A stretch of 35,468 nucleotides of DNA. It comes from Acidimicrobiales bacterium (GTDB lineage: Bacteria; Actinomycetota; Acidimicrobiia; Acidimicrobiales; VFJN01). The position numbers and the translations under genes were made by a program. A model generated the notes under the pieces. That model was given only the letters and a program-made list of their open reading frames with translations, did no database searches and was not told the origin of the DNA. Below, piece by piece: positions 6,213-14,140 of the stretch (positions are counted from its first letter, which is position 1; every line of letters starts with the position of its first letter). Location: contig DATHJB010000157.1 in assembly GCA_035316325.1 (NCBI GenBank), forward strand, positions 1 through 35,468. The letters run 5' to 3'.

Positions 6213-6923
6213 TTACGGGCGGGGCGTGTCGTACTTGTAGCCCAGGCCGCGGATGGTGACGATCCGGCTCGGCAGCGAGGGGTCGTCCTCGACCTTCGTG
6301 CGCAACCGCTTGACGTGCACGTCGAGCGTCTTGGTGTCGCCCACGTAGTCGGCGCCCCACACCCGGTCGATCAGCGTCTCCCGGGGCAGCACCCGGCCGG
6401 CGTTGGCCAGCAGGATCTCCAGCAGCTCGAACTCCTTGAGCGGCAGGCGCACCTGCGTGCCCCGAACCTCGACCTCGTGGCGCTCCGGGTCGAGCCGCAC
6501 GTCGCCCACCTCCAGCACCTCGCCGCTGGTCGACGTCGTGGTCAGGTCGGCCGAGCGGCGCCGCAGCACCGCCCGCATCCGGGCGACCAGCTCCCGCAGC
6601 CGGTAGGGCTTGGTGACGTAGTCGTCGGCACCCACCTCCAGGCCCACCACGGTGTCGATCTCCGACCCCTTGGCCGTCACCATGATGATCGGCACCTGGG
6701 AGCGTCGCCGCAGCTCGCGGCACACGTCGATGCCCGACACCTTGGGCAGCATCACGTCGAGCAGCACCAGGTCGGGGCGGACGGCGTCGAACATGTCGAG
6801 CGCCTCGGCACCGTCCTGGGCCACCTGCACCCTGAAGCCCTCGCGCTTCAGCCCGACCGTCAGCGCCTCGACGAAGCTGTGCTCGTCCTCCACCAGCAGG
6901 ACCGTGAAATCGTTGCTGCTCAT
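6213..6923 (-). CDS. regX3: Phosphate response regulator, RegX3/PhoB type (OmpR family)
   Basis: 236 residues. The receiver domain (about 6-120) has acidic pocket Glu12-Asp13, phospho-acceptor Asp56 (LVLLDVMLP), a VTAKG switch threonine and the conserved lysine in DDYVTKPY. It is followed by a winged-helix DNA-binding domain (about 138-232) with LPLKEFELLEILLANAGRV, RETLIDRVWG and TLDVHVKRLRTKVE. Once phosphorylated by the kinase encoded just upstream, it should bind Pho boxes such as the one before pstS. The ATG at 6923 lies 7 nt after the kinase stop. It is the last gene of the pstS-to-regX3 operon. The regX3 name follows from the neighbours and family; PhoB or PhoP would be equivalent. Confidence 0.93.
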   Translation of the reverse strand: MSSNDFTVLLVEDEHSFVEALTVGLKREGFRVQVAQDGAEALDMFDAVRPDLVLLDVMLPKVSGIDVCRELRRRSQVPIIMVTAKGSEIDTVVGLEVGADDYVTKPYRLRELVARMRAVLRRRSADLTTTSTSGEVLEVGDVRLDPERHEVEVRGTQVRLPLKEFELLEILLANAGRVLPRETLIDRVWGADYVGDTKTLDVHVKRLRTKVEDDPSLPSRIVTIRGLGYKYDTPRP

Positions 6924-6930
6924 GAGCGGG

Positions 6931-8094
6931 TCATCCTGTCTCCGTGGATTCGGCGCGGGCGGGTAGCCGCAGGGTGAAACACGATCCTTCGCCTTCGCGC
7001 GACTCCACCCTGACCTCACCCCGGTGGTTCGACGCGACATGCCGGACGATGGCCAGGCCCAGACCGGTCCCCCCGGTCTCGCGGCTGCGGGCCCGGTCGA
7101 CCCGGTAGAAGCGCTCGAAGATCCGCTCCAGGTCGCGCTGGGGGATGCCGATGCCGTGGTCGCGCACCTCGACGTCGACCCACCTGCCGTCGCTCTGCGC
7201 CCGCACCTCGACGGAGCTGCCGGGCTCGCTGTACTTGACCGCGTTGTCGAGCAGGTTGGCGGTGGCCGACACCAGCTGCCGGCGCTCGCCGTAGACCGTG
7301 AGGCCGCGCGCCGGGTCGTCCACGTCGACGCTGATGCCGCGGCGATCGGCGGCGGGACGGACCCGCTCCACCGCCTCGGCGACGAACAGCGTGACCGGCA
7401 GCGATTCGTCGACCTGGGTGGGCGAGGCCTCGATGAGCGACAGCTCCAGCAGGTCGTCGATGGTGTGGCTCACCCGGAACGCCTCGCCGGCCATGCGCTC
7501 GGCGAGGCGCCGCATGACGTCGGTGTCGTCCTCGCCGAGCAGGGTCTCGGCCAGCAGCGCGATGGCGCCGATCGGGGTCTTCAGCTCGTGGCTGATGTTG
7601 GCGACGAAGTCGCGCCGCACGTTCTCCAGGCGCCGCCGGGCCGACGTGTCCTCCACCTCGACCAGCGCCCCGTCGGGCTTCTCGCCCTTGCCGAGCGGCA
7701 CCGCCCGCAGGCTCAGCGTGCGGCGGGGCGGGCCGTACACCTCGACCTCCTCCTCGGTGTCCTTGCCTCGGAGGGCGCGGGTGGCCACCGTGGAGATGGC
7801 GTTCTCCACGAGGGCGTCGCCGTGGCGGGCCGCCAGGTAGGTGGCCGCCGGGCGGTTGCGGTAGCTGACCTCACCGTCGCTGTCGTAGACGACCACGCCG
7901 TGGGTGATGGCACCGAGCGCCGCGCGCAGCCGGCTCTCCTTGCGGGCCAGGTCGGCCCGGCGCTGCCCGTCCTGGTCGACCGCCGCCTCCAGCTGGTCGA
8001 CCCGCCGGCGGGCCGCGTCGAGCCGGACGGCGACCAGCACCAGCGCCGCGACCACCGCGACGAGCACCAACCCGAGCACCAGCGACGCGCTCAT
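6931..8094 (-). CDS. senX3: Phosphate-sensing histidine kinase, SenX3/PhoR type
   Basis: 387 residues: one N-terminal transmembrane helix (about 4-23) with almost no extracytoplasmic part, a short coiled coil, a PAS-like domain (about 55-150, ALGAITHGVVVYDSDGEV), a HisKA domain with His169 (FVANISHELKTP) and an HATPase domain (NLLDNAVKYS, RDHGIGIP, TGGTGLGLAIV). With no sensor loop outside the cell, it probably reads phosphate status through the Pst-PhoU complex encoded in the same operon, as known for SenX3/PhoR homologues. The ATG at 8094 overlaps the surE stop by 4 nt (ATGA). SenX3 is usually described with two N-terminal helices; here only one is evident. Confidence 0.92.
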   Translation of the reverse strand: MSASLVLGLVLVAVVAALVLVAVRLDAARRRVDQLEAAVDQDGQRRADLARKESRLRAALGAITHGVVVYDSDGEVSYRNRPAATYLAARHGDALVENAISTVATRALRGKDTEEEVEVYGPPRRTLSLRAVPLGKGEKPDGALVEVEDTSARRRLENVRRDFVANISHELKTPIGAIALLAETLLGEDDTDVMRRLAERMAGEAFRVSHTIDDLLELSLIEASPTQVDESLPVTLFVAEAVERVRPAADRRGISVDVDDPARGLTVYGERRQLVSATANLLDNAVKYSEPGSSVEVRAQSDGRWVDVEVRDHGIGIPQRDLERIFERFYRVDRARSRETGGTGLGLAIVRHVASNHRGEVRVESREGEGSCFTLRLPARAESTETG

Positions 8095-8924
8095 GCTCCC
8101 GGTGCTTCCAGTCTCGGGTGAGGCGGGATACCGAAGACCTCGGCGGGGTCGAGAGGCTCGGTGGCCTGGACGCCGGTGAGGCGGGTGACGGTGACGTAGC
8201 CGGACTTCACCAGGGCAGTGTCGCTCCCCGCGGGCAGATCGCCGTTCCCGCCGGGCCGCAGCTCCAGCTGGAGGCGGCCGCCCTCCGGGCCCACGGGCTG
8301 CACGACGGTGGTCCGCACGGTGCCGAACGGCGCCAGCTCCGCCCAGCGGACGCCCTGCACCTCGTCGCGGGGCAGGTTGGGGACGTTCACGTTGAGGACC
8401 GTTCCCGGCGGCGACTCGGCCATCCAGCGCACGGCCGCGGCGCCGAACGCCGCCGCGGTGGCCCAACTCGGGCCCTCCCCGGCCTTCAGCAGCTCGGCGC
8501 TGGGGACGTCGATGCTCACGGCGAGCCCGCTGACCCCGAAGTTGGCGGCGGTCAGCGCGGCGCCGACCGTGCCCGAGTGGAGCACGGCCCGCCCGGTGTT
8601 GCAGCCCGGGTTGATCCCCGACACCACCAGGTCGGGCGGGTCGCCCAGGGCGCCGAGCCGGGCCGCCAGCACGCACAGGCCCGGTGGGCCCGCCAGCGAC
8701 CACGCCGTGACGTCCTCGGCGCCGGGCAGCAGCACGGGCCGGGCCTCGAGGTCGCCCATCGTTCCCGCCATGCGTCCGAGCGACGCGCCGGCGCCGCTCA
8801 TGTCGACGTCGGGAGCGACGACCACCACGTCGTGGCCCAGCTCCGCCACCGCCGCGGCCAGGGCGTGCAGCCCCGGCGCCTCCACACCGTCGTCGTTGGT
8901 GACCAGCACCCGGAGAGGTTCCAT
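8091..8924 (-). CDS. surE: 5'/3'-nucleotidase SurE
   Basis: 277 residues. SurE is a metal-dependent phosphohydrolase that releases phosphate from nucleoside 5'- and 3'-monophosphates, and in E. coli also from short polyphosphate. Family signatures are the metal-binding VTNDDGVEAPG (Asp11-Asp12), Ser43 in VDMSGAGAS, and Asn105 in DLVVSGINPGCNTG, then HSGTVGAALTAANFG and LNVNVPNLP. It lies inside the phosphate operon, 16 nt after phoU and overlapping senX3 by 4 nt, so it should be made together with the phosphate uptake and signalling proteins. That context points to phosphate salvage, as inference. In many bacteria surE sits elsewhere, for example near pcm or rpoS. Confidence 0.93.
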   Translation of the reverse strand: MEPLRVLVTNDDGVEAPGLHALAAAVAELGHDVVVVAPDVDMSGAGASLGRMAGTMGDLEARPVLLPGAEDVTAWSLAGPPGLCVLAARLGALGDPPDLVVSGINPGCNTGRAVLHSGTVGAALTAANFGVSGLAVSIDVPSAELLKAGEGPSWATAAAFGAAAVRWMAESPPGTVLNVNVPNLPRDEVQGVRWAELAPFGTVRTTVVQPVGPEGGRLQLELRPGGNGDLPAGSDTALVKSGYVTVTRLTGVQATEPLDPAEVFGIPPHPRLEAPGA

Positions 8925-8940
8925 GGCCTCTATTCCACCT

Positions 8941-9624
8941 TCACCGGACCTCGGCGGCGAGATGGGTGGGCTCGCCGGTGAGCAGGTAGCGCAGGCGGGC
9001 GCCGATGATCGCCGCGTGGTCGGCGATGCGGTCGGCCGCCTGGCTGATCACGAACATCCCCATGGCCAGGCGTACGGCCTCGGTGCGCTCCTTGTCGTGC
9101 ACGCTGGCCAGCAGCCGCTCGTGGAAGGGGAACAGCGGCGCCGGGTGGTCGGCCAGCTCGGTGGCGAGCCCCAGGTCCTGCGCCGACCAGGCACGCAACG
9201 CGGTGCGGTACTGCTCGACCGCGGTGTCGACCAGGGTGAGCAGCACGTCCCACGCCTCGCCGGTCGTCTCCAGCGCCTCGACGAACGGCGCCAGCTTCAC
9301 GACCCGCAGCGCCAGGTCGCCCACCCGCTCCAGCTCCGACAGGATGCGCACCACCGACACCACGAACCGCAGGTCGGATGCCACCGGCGCCTCGCGGCCC
9401 AGCAGCCCGTAGCAGCGCTCCAGGAGGGAGACGTGCATGGCGTCGATCTCGTCGTCGGCGGCCAGCGCGGTGGCGGCGACCTTCGTGTCGCCCGTGCGCA
9501 GGACGTCACGCATCCGCTCCAGGTTCTGGTCGACCCGAACGCCCATCAGCTCGACCTGCAGACGGATCTGGTCGAGCTCGTCGTAGAAGGCGGTGCGCAG
9601 GGGCCCCGGAGGCGGCGGTTCCAT
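8941..9624 (-). CDS. phoU: Phosphate signalling protein PhoU
   Basis: 227 residues, all-helical, with two PhoU repeats. The first covers about residues 10-100 (FYDELDQIRLQVELMGVRV, ADDEIDAMHVSLLERCYGLL, DLRFVVSVVRILSELERVGD). The second has weaker signals in HDKERTEAVRLAMGMFVISQAADRIADHA. The ExxR/DxxxD-like metal-binding motifs ELERVGDLA and QAADRIADHA are both recognisable. PhoU links Pst transport activity to the SenX3-type kinase and keeps signalling off when phosphate is plentiful. The gene follows pstB by 14 nt and precedes surE by 16 nt. The N-terminal MEPPPPGPLR is a short proline-rich extension. Confidence 0.93.
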   Translation of the reverse strand: MEPPPPGPLRTAFYDELDQIRLQVELMGVRVDQNLERMRDVLRTGDTKVAATALAADDEIDAMHVSLLERCYGLLGREAPVASDLRFVVSVVRILSELERVGDLALRVVKLAPFVEALETTGEAWDVLLTLVDTAVEQYRTALRAWSAQDLGLATELADHPAPLFPFHERLLASVHDKERTEAVRLAMGMFVISQAADRIADHAAIIGARLRYLLTGEPTHLAAEVR

Positions 9625-9638
9625 AGGCGGCCTGCGCG

Positions 9639-10511
9639 TCAGCCGAACCGGCCGGTGATGTAGTTCTCGGTCCGCTCGTCCGACGGGTTGGAGAAGATCT
9701 TCTCGGTGCGGTCGAACTCCACCAGCACACCGCTGCGCCGGTCGCCCTCGGAGGCCACCTCGGTGGAGTAGAAGGCCGTGGCGTCCGACGCCCGCGCCGC
9801 CTGCTGCATGTTGTGGGTCACGATCACGATCGTGAACTCGGTCTTGATCTCCTGCATCAGGTCCTCGATGCGGGCGGTGGCGATCGGGTCGAGCGCGGAG
9901 CACGGCTCGTCCATGAGCAGCACGTCGGGCTTCGTCGCGATCGCCCGGGCGATGCAGAGCCGCTGCTGCTGGCCGCCGGAGAGGCCCATGGCGGAGTCCT
10001 TGAGGCGGTCCTTCACCTCGTCCCACAGCGCGGCCTTGGTGACCGACTCCTCGACCACGGCTTCCAGGTCGCCTTTGCGTTTGATGCCGAGCAGGCGTGG
10101 GCCGTAGGCGACGTTGTCGAAGATCGACTTGGGGAACGGGTTCGGCTTCTGGAACACCATGCCGATGCGGCGCCGCACCTCGACCGGGTCGACGCCGTGC
10201 CCGTAGAGGGGCACGCCGTGGTAGTTGAGCGTGCCCTCGGCCCGGGCGCCGACGATCAGGTCGTTCATCCGGTTGAAGCACCGCAGCATGGTCGACTTGC
10301 CGCACCCGGACGGCCCGATGAACGCCGTGATCTCGTTGTGGAGCACGTCGAGGCTGACGTCGCGCACCGCCCGGAAGTCGGTGTAGAAGACGCTGAGGTC
10401 GCGCACCTCGAAGACGATCTCCTCGGGGGTCGGCTCCCGATCCGTGGACCCGTCGGACTCGCGGTCGACCTTCGGCTTCACAGTGACGACGGTGGGCTTG
10501 GTGTCAGTCAT
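9639..10511 (-). CDS. pstB: Phosphate ABC transporter ATP-binding protein PstB
   Basis: 290 residues. The ATPase of the PstSCAB high-affinity phosphate importer. It has Walker [10 protein letters not shown] (66-74), the Q-loop in [18 protein letters not shown] typical of PstB, signature LSGGQQQR, Walker [14 protein letters not shown] and the H-loop [14 protein letters not shown], ending [16 protein letters not shown]. About 30 polar residues precede the ABC core. The ATG at 10511 overlaps the pstA stop by 4 nt, which supports this start despite the long leader. Confidence 0.96.
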   Translation of the reverse strand: MTDTKPTVVTVKPKVDRESDGSTDREPTPEEIVFEVRDLSVFYTDFRAVRDVSLDVLHNEITAFIGPSGCGKSTMLRCFNRMNDLIVGARAEGTLNYHGVPLYGHGVDPVEVRRRIGMVFQKPNPFPKSIFDNVAYGPRLLGIKRKGDLEAVVEESVTKAALWDEVKDRLKDSAMGLSGGQQQRLCIARAIATKPDVLLMDEPCSALDPIATARIEDLMQEIKTEFTIVIVTHNMQQAARASDATAFYSTEVASEGDRRSGVLVEFDRTEKIFSNPSDERTENYITGRFG

Positions 10512-11488
10512 CCCGACCTCTTCTTCTCGAACCGGTTGCGCAGGACGATCGCGATGGAGTTGATGAGGAGCACGAAGACCAGCATGGCGAGGATCGTCGC
10601 CGCTGCAAGGTCGACCTTGAACTCCGGCTGGGGAGCCTTCGACCAGTTCGAGATCACGGTCGGCAGCGCCGTGAAGCGCTCCTGCAGGTGGCTCGGGTCG
10701 AACACGTTGTTCAGGTTGAGCCCCGCCCCGCCGCTGGAGAAGGTGTAGGAGCCGACGACGATGAGCGGCGCCGCCTCGCCGACCGCCCGGGCGATCGACA
10801 GCAGCGACCCGGTGAAGATGCCGGGCGCCGCGTACGGCAGCACGATCTTGCGGATGACCTCCCACCGGGTGGAGCCGACCCCGTAGGCGGCGTCGCGCAG
10901 CTCCTGCGGGACGGCCCGGAGCGACTCCTGCGTGGTGATGATCATCACCGGGAGCACCAGCACGGCGAGGGTGATGCCGGCCGCGGCCAGGGTCTTCGTG
11001 TCGACGCCCGAGTTGCTGGTGAAGCCGTTGAGCGCATCGACGAAGATCGCCAGGCCCAGCAGGCCGTAGACCACCGAGGGCACGCCGGCAAGGTTCCGGA
11101 TGTTCAGCTGGATGAAGCTGGTGAGCCAGTTCCGCCGGGCGTACTCCTCGAGGTACACGGCAGCGCCGATGCCCAGCGGGAAGGCCACCACCGCCACGCT
11201 GATGGCGATCCACACCGAGCCGACGATCCCCTGCGAGATGCCCGCCCGGGCCGGGCGACGGGACAGGCCGGCGTCGAGGAAGTCGACGCCCCGGTCGCTG
11301 AAGGTGCCCAGGCCGTCGGTGAGGATCGAGCTGATGAGGGCGGCCAGCACCAGCAGAGAGACCAGCAGGCACGCCAGCAGGCCGACCTCGAAGGCCTTGC
11401 CGCGCACGTCGACGCGACTGCCCTTCAGGGCCTGGGCGACCGCGCCCTGGGCCGCGCCGCCGGAGTGTCCGATCGTGGTGAGCGCCAT
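10508..11488 (-). CDS. pstA: Phosphate ABC transporter permease PstA
   Basis: 326 residues with about six transmembrane helices. An N-terminal segment (about 20-50) includes a helix around [20 protein letters not shown]. The permease domain includes [20 protein letters not shown], the segment [24 protein letters not shown] (about 116-139) and [20 protein letters not shown] (EAA loop), which contacts PstB. It pairs with PstC to form the phosphate channel. It overlaps pstC by 1 nt (TGATG) and pstB by 4 nt, so all three subunits are probably translationally coupled. Confidence 0.95.
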   Translation of the reverse strand: MALTTIGHSGGAAQGAVAQALKGSRVDVRGKAFEVGLLACLLVSLLVLAALISSILTDGLGTFSDRGVDFLDAGLSRRPARAGISQGIVGSVWIAISVAVVAFPLGIGAAVYLEEYARRNWLTSFIQLNIRNLAGVPSVVYGLLGLAIFVDALNGFTSNSGVDTKTLAAAGITLAVLVLPVMIITTQESLRAVPQELRDAAYGVGSTRWEVIRKIVLPYAAPGIFTGSLLSIARAVGEAAPLIVVGSYTFSSGGAGLNLNNVFDPSHLQERFTALPTVISNWSKAPQPEFKVDLAAATILAMLVFVLLINSIAIVLRNRFEKKRSG

Positions 11489-12435
11489 CAGTAGGCCTGC
11501 CTGTACTTGCGGACGAACCGGTCGCCGAGGAGGTTCAGGAGCAGTGTGAAGAAGAAGAGGATGATGCCGAGGAAGTAGAGGCTCGGCACGGCCAGGCCGG
11601 CGCCGACCACGTTGTCGCTACCGGTGGCCAGCGAGGCCATCGCGGCGGTCATGGTCAGGGTGGCCTCGCGCGGGTCGGCCTGGAAGGTGGCCTGGTCGGC
11701 GGCGCCGCCGGCGATGTAGACGACCATCGTCTCACCGATGGCCCGCGACATCGCCAGGATCAGGGCGGCCACGATGCCCGACACCGCCGCCGGGACGACC
11801 ACCTTGAGGCTGGTGGTCATCTTGCGGGCGCCGAGGCCGGCCGAGGCCTGGCGTAGCGCGTCGGGCACCGACCGCATGGCGTCCTCCGACACGGAGGCGA
11901 CCAGGGGGATGGTGAGGATGCCCACGCCGATGCCGGCGGCCAGCATGCTGCCGCCCCGGCCGGCCTCCTCGCCGAACAGGCGGCCGACGACGTTGGGGGC
12001 GATCCACTGGAGGGCGAAGAAGCCGAACACCACCGAGGGGACGCCGGCCAGCACCTCGAGGATCGGCTTGAGCACCCGACGCACCCGGGGCCGGGCGTAC
12101 TCGCCCAGGTAGATGGCGGCGCCGAGGCCGAGGGGGGCGGCCACCACGATGGCGATGCCGGTCACGATGAGGCTGCCGACCAGCAGCGTGGAGATGCTGA
12201 ACTCGCCCTGGCGGGGCGCCCAGTTGTCGCTACCGAAGACGGTGCCCCAGTCGGCGTCGGTGAAGAACTCCCAGCCCTTGGAGAACAGGGCGATCAGGAT
12301 GAGGGCGCTGATCAGGAGCGAGGCGCCGGCGGCGGTGCCGAACACCGCGCCCATGACGCGCTCGCGGCGCTGACGCCGCGGGTCGCCCGACAGGTCGACC
12401 GGACCTGTGGGCGGAGGTAGGGCTGTGGTGCTCAT
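11488..12435 (-). CDS. pstC: Phosphate ABC transporter permease PstC
   Basis: 315 residues with about six transmembrane helices. It has an N-terminal helix (about 32-50), then [20 protein letters not shown], the core [38 protein letters not shown]-type segments and the EAA loop [19 protein letters not shown]. It is the partner of PstA. It is separated from pstS by 95 bp that hold a strong hairpin, so its level is probably lower than that of PstS. The start is the ATG at 12435. Confidence 0.95.
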   Translation of the reverse strand: MSTTALPPPTGPVDLSGDPRRQRRERVMGAVFGTAAGASLLISALILIALFSKGWEFFTDADWGTVFGSDNWAPRQGEFSISTLLVGSLIVTGIAIVVAAPLGLGAAIYLGEYARPRVRRVLKPILEVLAGVPSVVFGFFALQWIAPNVVGRLFGEEAGRGGSMLAAGIGVGILTIPLVASVSEDAMRSVPDALRQASAGLGARKMTTSLKVVVPAAVSGIVAALILAMSRAIGETMVVYIAGGAADQATFQADPREATLTMTAAMASLATGSDNVVGAGLAVPSLYFLGIILFFFTLLLNLLGDRFVRKYRQAY

Positions 12436-12460
12436 GTCGTTGGGTTGCTCCCCTCAGCTT

Positions 12461-12501
12461 GTGGCACGAGGCCGGGCTCCCGTCGAGCCCGGCCTCGCCA
12501 C
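12461..12501 (-). terminator. Strong hairpin between pstS and pstC (partial terminator or mRNA processing site)
   Basis: Perfect 13-bp inverted repeat (12467-12479 and 12485-12497, CGAGGCCGGGCTC and its complement, 5-nt loop), extended by GTGG/CCAC across a 2-nt bulge. It lies 29 bp after the pstS stop. No T-run follows on the minus strand, so partial termination or 3'-end protection of pstS mRNA is likelier than full termination. Confidence 0.7.
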
Positions 12502-12530
12502 ATGTTGGACCAGGGGTCCGACCGCTGCTG

Positions 12531-13559
12531 TCAGCGACCGTCCCAGGCCGACTGGGTCTCTGCAGCCTGGTCGTCGGGCAGCGCCACGTAATCGGCGGCC
12601 TCGACGAAACCGGCCAGGTCGCTCAGGTAGAAGTCGACGTAGCCGGCGACGGCCGGGTTCTCGTCGGCGTTGGCCGTGTTGACGTAGATGTAGAGCGACC
12701 GGGACAGCGGGTAGTCGCCGCTGGCGATCGTCTCGGCATCCGGGGTGATGCATTCGCCGTCGGGCTCGGCGGCGACGTCGAGGATCTTGACCGCTTCACC
12801 GGCCTGGTCGGCGAAGGCGAAGCCGACCCAACCGAGCGAGAAGTCCGACGCCTCGACGTTTGCGAGGATCGTGTTGTCCTCGGCGGAGGCCGAGTAGTCG
12901 GACCGGGTGGTCTCCTCCTGGCCGCGTGCCTCGATCGAGTCCGCCAGGGCGATCTCGATGAACGAGTCGTAGGTGCCCGACTCGGGGCCGGGGCCCGTCA
13001 GGTCGAGCGCCTCGTCGGGGAACGTGGTGCTGGAGCCGAGCTCGGAGGCGATCGCCTGGGCGTCGGACCAGTTGGCGAAGCCCGTCGACTCGGGGCCGGT
13101 GAGGGCGTAGAGGTCGGCGAAGTTGAGGCACTCCACCGCGTCGTTGCCCGGGCCCGTCATGACCGCCATGCCGTCGAAGCCGACCTTCAGCTCGACGTAC
13201 TCGACACCGGCCGCCTCACAGGCGGCGATCTCCTCTTCGTCGATCGCCCGGGAGGCGTCGGAGATGTCGGCGCCGCCCTCGCAGAACTCGACGAAGCCGT
13301 CGCCCGTGCCCGGGTCGTCGACCGTCACCTCGGCGCCGGTCTCGGTGGCGAAGTCCTCGCCGACGAGCTCGGAGATCGGTGCGACCGTCGAGGAGCCGGT
13401 GATGCTGACCGTCTGGCCCGAGAGGTCCTCGGTCTCCTCGCCGCCACCGCCGCCGTCACTGCCGCCGGTGTCGTCGTCATCACCGCAGGCTGAGGCCAAG
13501 AGGGCCAGAGACAGCGGAAGTGCCAGCAACGCGAGCCGGCGGTTTGTCTTCACTTGCAC
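12531..13559 (-). CDS. pstS: Phosphate-binding lipoprotein PstS
   Basis: 342 residues. This is the extracytoplasmic receptor that captures phosphate for PstCAB. It has an N-terminal signal peptide (KTNRRLALLALPLSLALLA) ending in LASAC, a lipobox-like site with Ala rather than Leu at -3. A low-complexity Asp/Gly/Glu linker follows, then the binding domain with SITGSSTVAPI, the DISDASRAIDEEE segment, VGFDGMAVM and SGTYDSF, all typical phosphate-binding loops. The start is one of two GTG codons: 13559 (5 nt after GGAGG) or 13553. I prefer 13559 for its spacing. It is the first gene of the operon, controlled by a Pho box at 13622-13666. Confidence 0.94.
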   Translation of the reverse strand: MQVKTNRRLALLALPLSLALLASACGDDDDTGGSDGGGGGEETEDLSGQTVSITGSSTVAPISELVGEDFATETGAEVTVDDPGTGDGFVEFCEGGADISDASRAIDEEEIAACEAAGVEYVELKVGFDGMAVMTGPGNDAVECLNFADLYALTGPESTGFANWSDAQAIASELGSSTTFPDEALDLTGPGPESGTYDSFIEIALADSIEARGQEETTRSDYSASAEDNTILANVEASDFSLGWVGFAFADQAGEAVKILDVAAEPDGECITPDAETIASGDYPLSRSLYIYVNTANADENPAVAGYVDFYLSDLAGFVEAADYVALPDDQAAETQSAWDGR

Positions 13560-13611
13560 GGAGCCCTCCTTGGGCTGGACGTTGGCGCAGCTCGCGCCCT
13601 GTCGCCCGCCG

Positions 13612-13617
13612 ACGGTA
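13612..13617 (-). promoter_or_regulatory. -10 box of the pst operon promoter
   Basis: TACCGT on the minus strand, about 52 bp upstream of the pstS GTG, so this transcript has a leader with an AAGGAGG ribosome-binding site. The Pho-box repeats lie just upstream, across and beyond the -35 position. Confidence 0.55.
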
Positions 13618-13621
13618 GAGA

Positions 13622-13666
13622 GCCAAGTGAACGGGCTCAGGAGACCCGGATGAACCAGAGGTGAAC
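13622..13666 (-). promoter_or_regulatory. Pho box (RegX3/PhoP direct repeats) upstream of pstS
   Basis: On the minus strand two 11-nt units abut exactly: GTTCACCTCTG (13666-13656) and GTTCATCCGGG (13655-13645). A third, GTTCACTTGGC (13632-13622), follows after 12 nt and overlaps the -35 region. Each begins GTTCA, as in the 11-nt direct-repeat units described for actinobacterial PhoP/RegX3 boxes. The position relative to the TACCGT box fits activation during phosphate starvation. Confidence 0.8.
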
Positions 13667-13708
13667 GGTCAGGCAACCAGGTCTTAAGGCTGCCTGCTCT
13701 GGGCGTCG

Positions 13709-14140
13709 TCACCGCATCTCTACCACTCCCGGTAACGACCGGAGCACGGAGCGGTCCCTTTCGTAGGTCAGCGCCGCCTCCGCGTCATCTGCTGGCAACC
13801 ACCGCGACTCGTCGACCTCGTCGTCAGGGGTGCGGGGGGTGGACGACTCGACCGTCATCGCCCAGTAGCGGACCCGCTTCGGCCGCCCCCGCCCGTCGAG
13901 GTACTCGATCGACTCGAGCTCCGAGCCCAGGCGGCAGCTCAACCCGGTCTCCTCGAACACCTCCCGCCGCGCCGTCTCCTCGTCGGTCTCGTCGTCCTCG
14001 TGCTTGCCCTTGGGGAACGTCCAGTCGTCGTACGCCGGCCGATGCACCAACACCACCTCGACACCGCCGTCGTCCCCCCGGCGCCACACCACACCCCCTG
14101 CCGCCCGGACGATCTTGGCCACGAGTCGTCCCCCTGTCAC
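13709..14140 (-). CDS. NUDIX hydrolase (MutT1/diphosphohydrolase-like)
   Basis: 143 residues. The Nudix box is complete: Gly-x5-Glu-x7-Arg-Glu-Val-x-Glu-Glu-Thr-Gly, within GKHEDDETDEETARREVFEE. Before it come AAGGVVWRR and VVLVHRPAYDDWTFPKGK, as in MutT1-type proteins that act on oxidised or signalling nucleotides. It probably hydrolyses nucleoside diphosphates linked to another moiety; the substrate is not determined. The GTG at 14140 overlaps the rmuC stop (GTGA). An internal GTG at 14122 has AGGGGGA 6 nt upstream and could be used instead, removing six residues. It probably forms an operon with rmuC, consistent with a DNA-integrity theme. Confidence 0.9.
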   Translation of the reverse strand: MTGGRLVAKIVRAAGGVVWRRGDDGGVEVVLVHRPAYDDWTFPKGKHEDDETDEETARREVFEETGLSCRLGSELESIEYLDGRGRPKRVRYWAMTVESSTPRTPDDEVDESRWLPADDAEAALTYERDRSVLRSLPGVVEMR

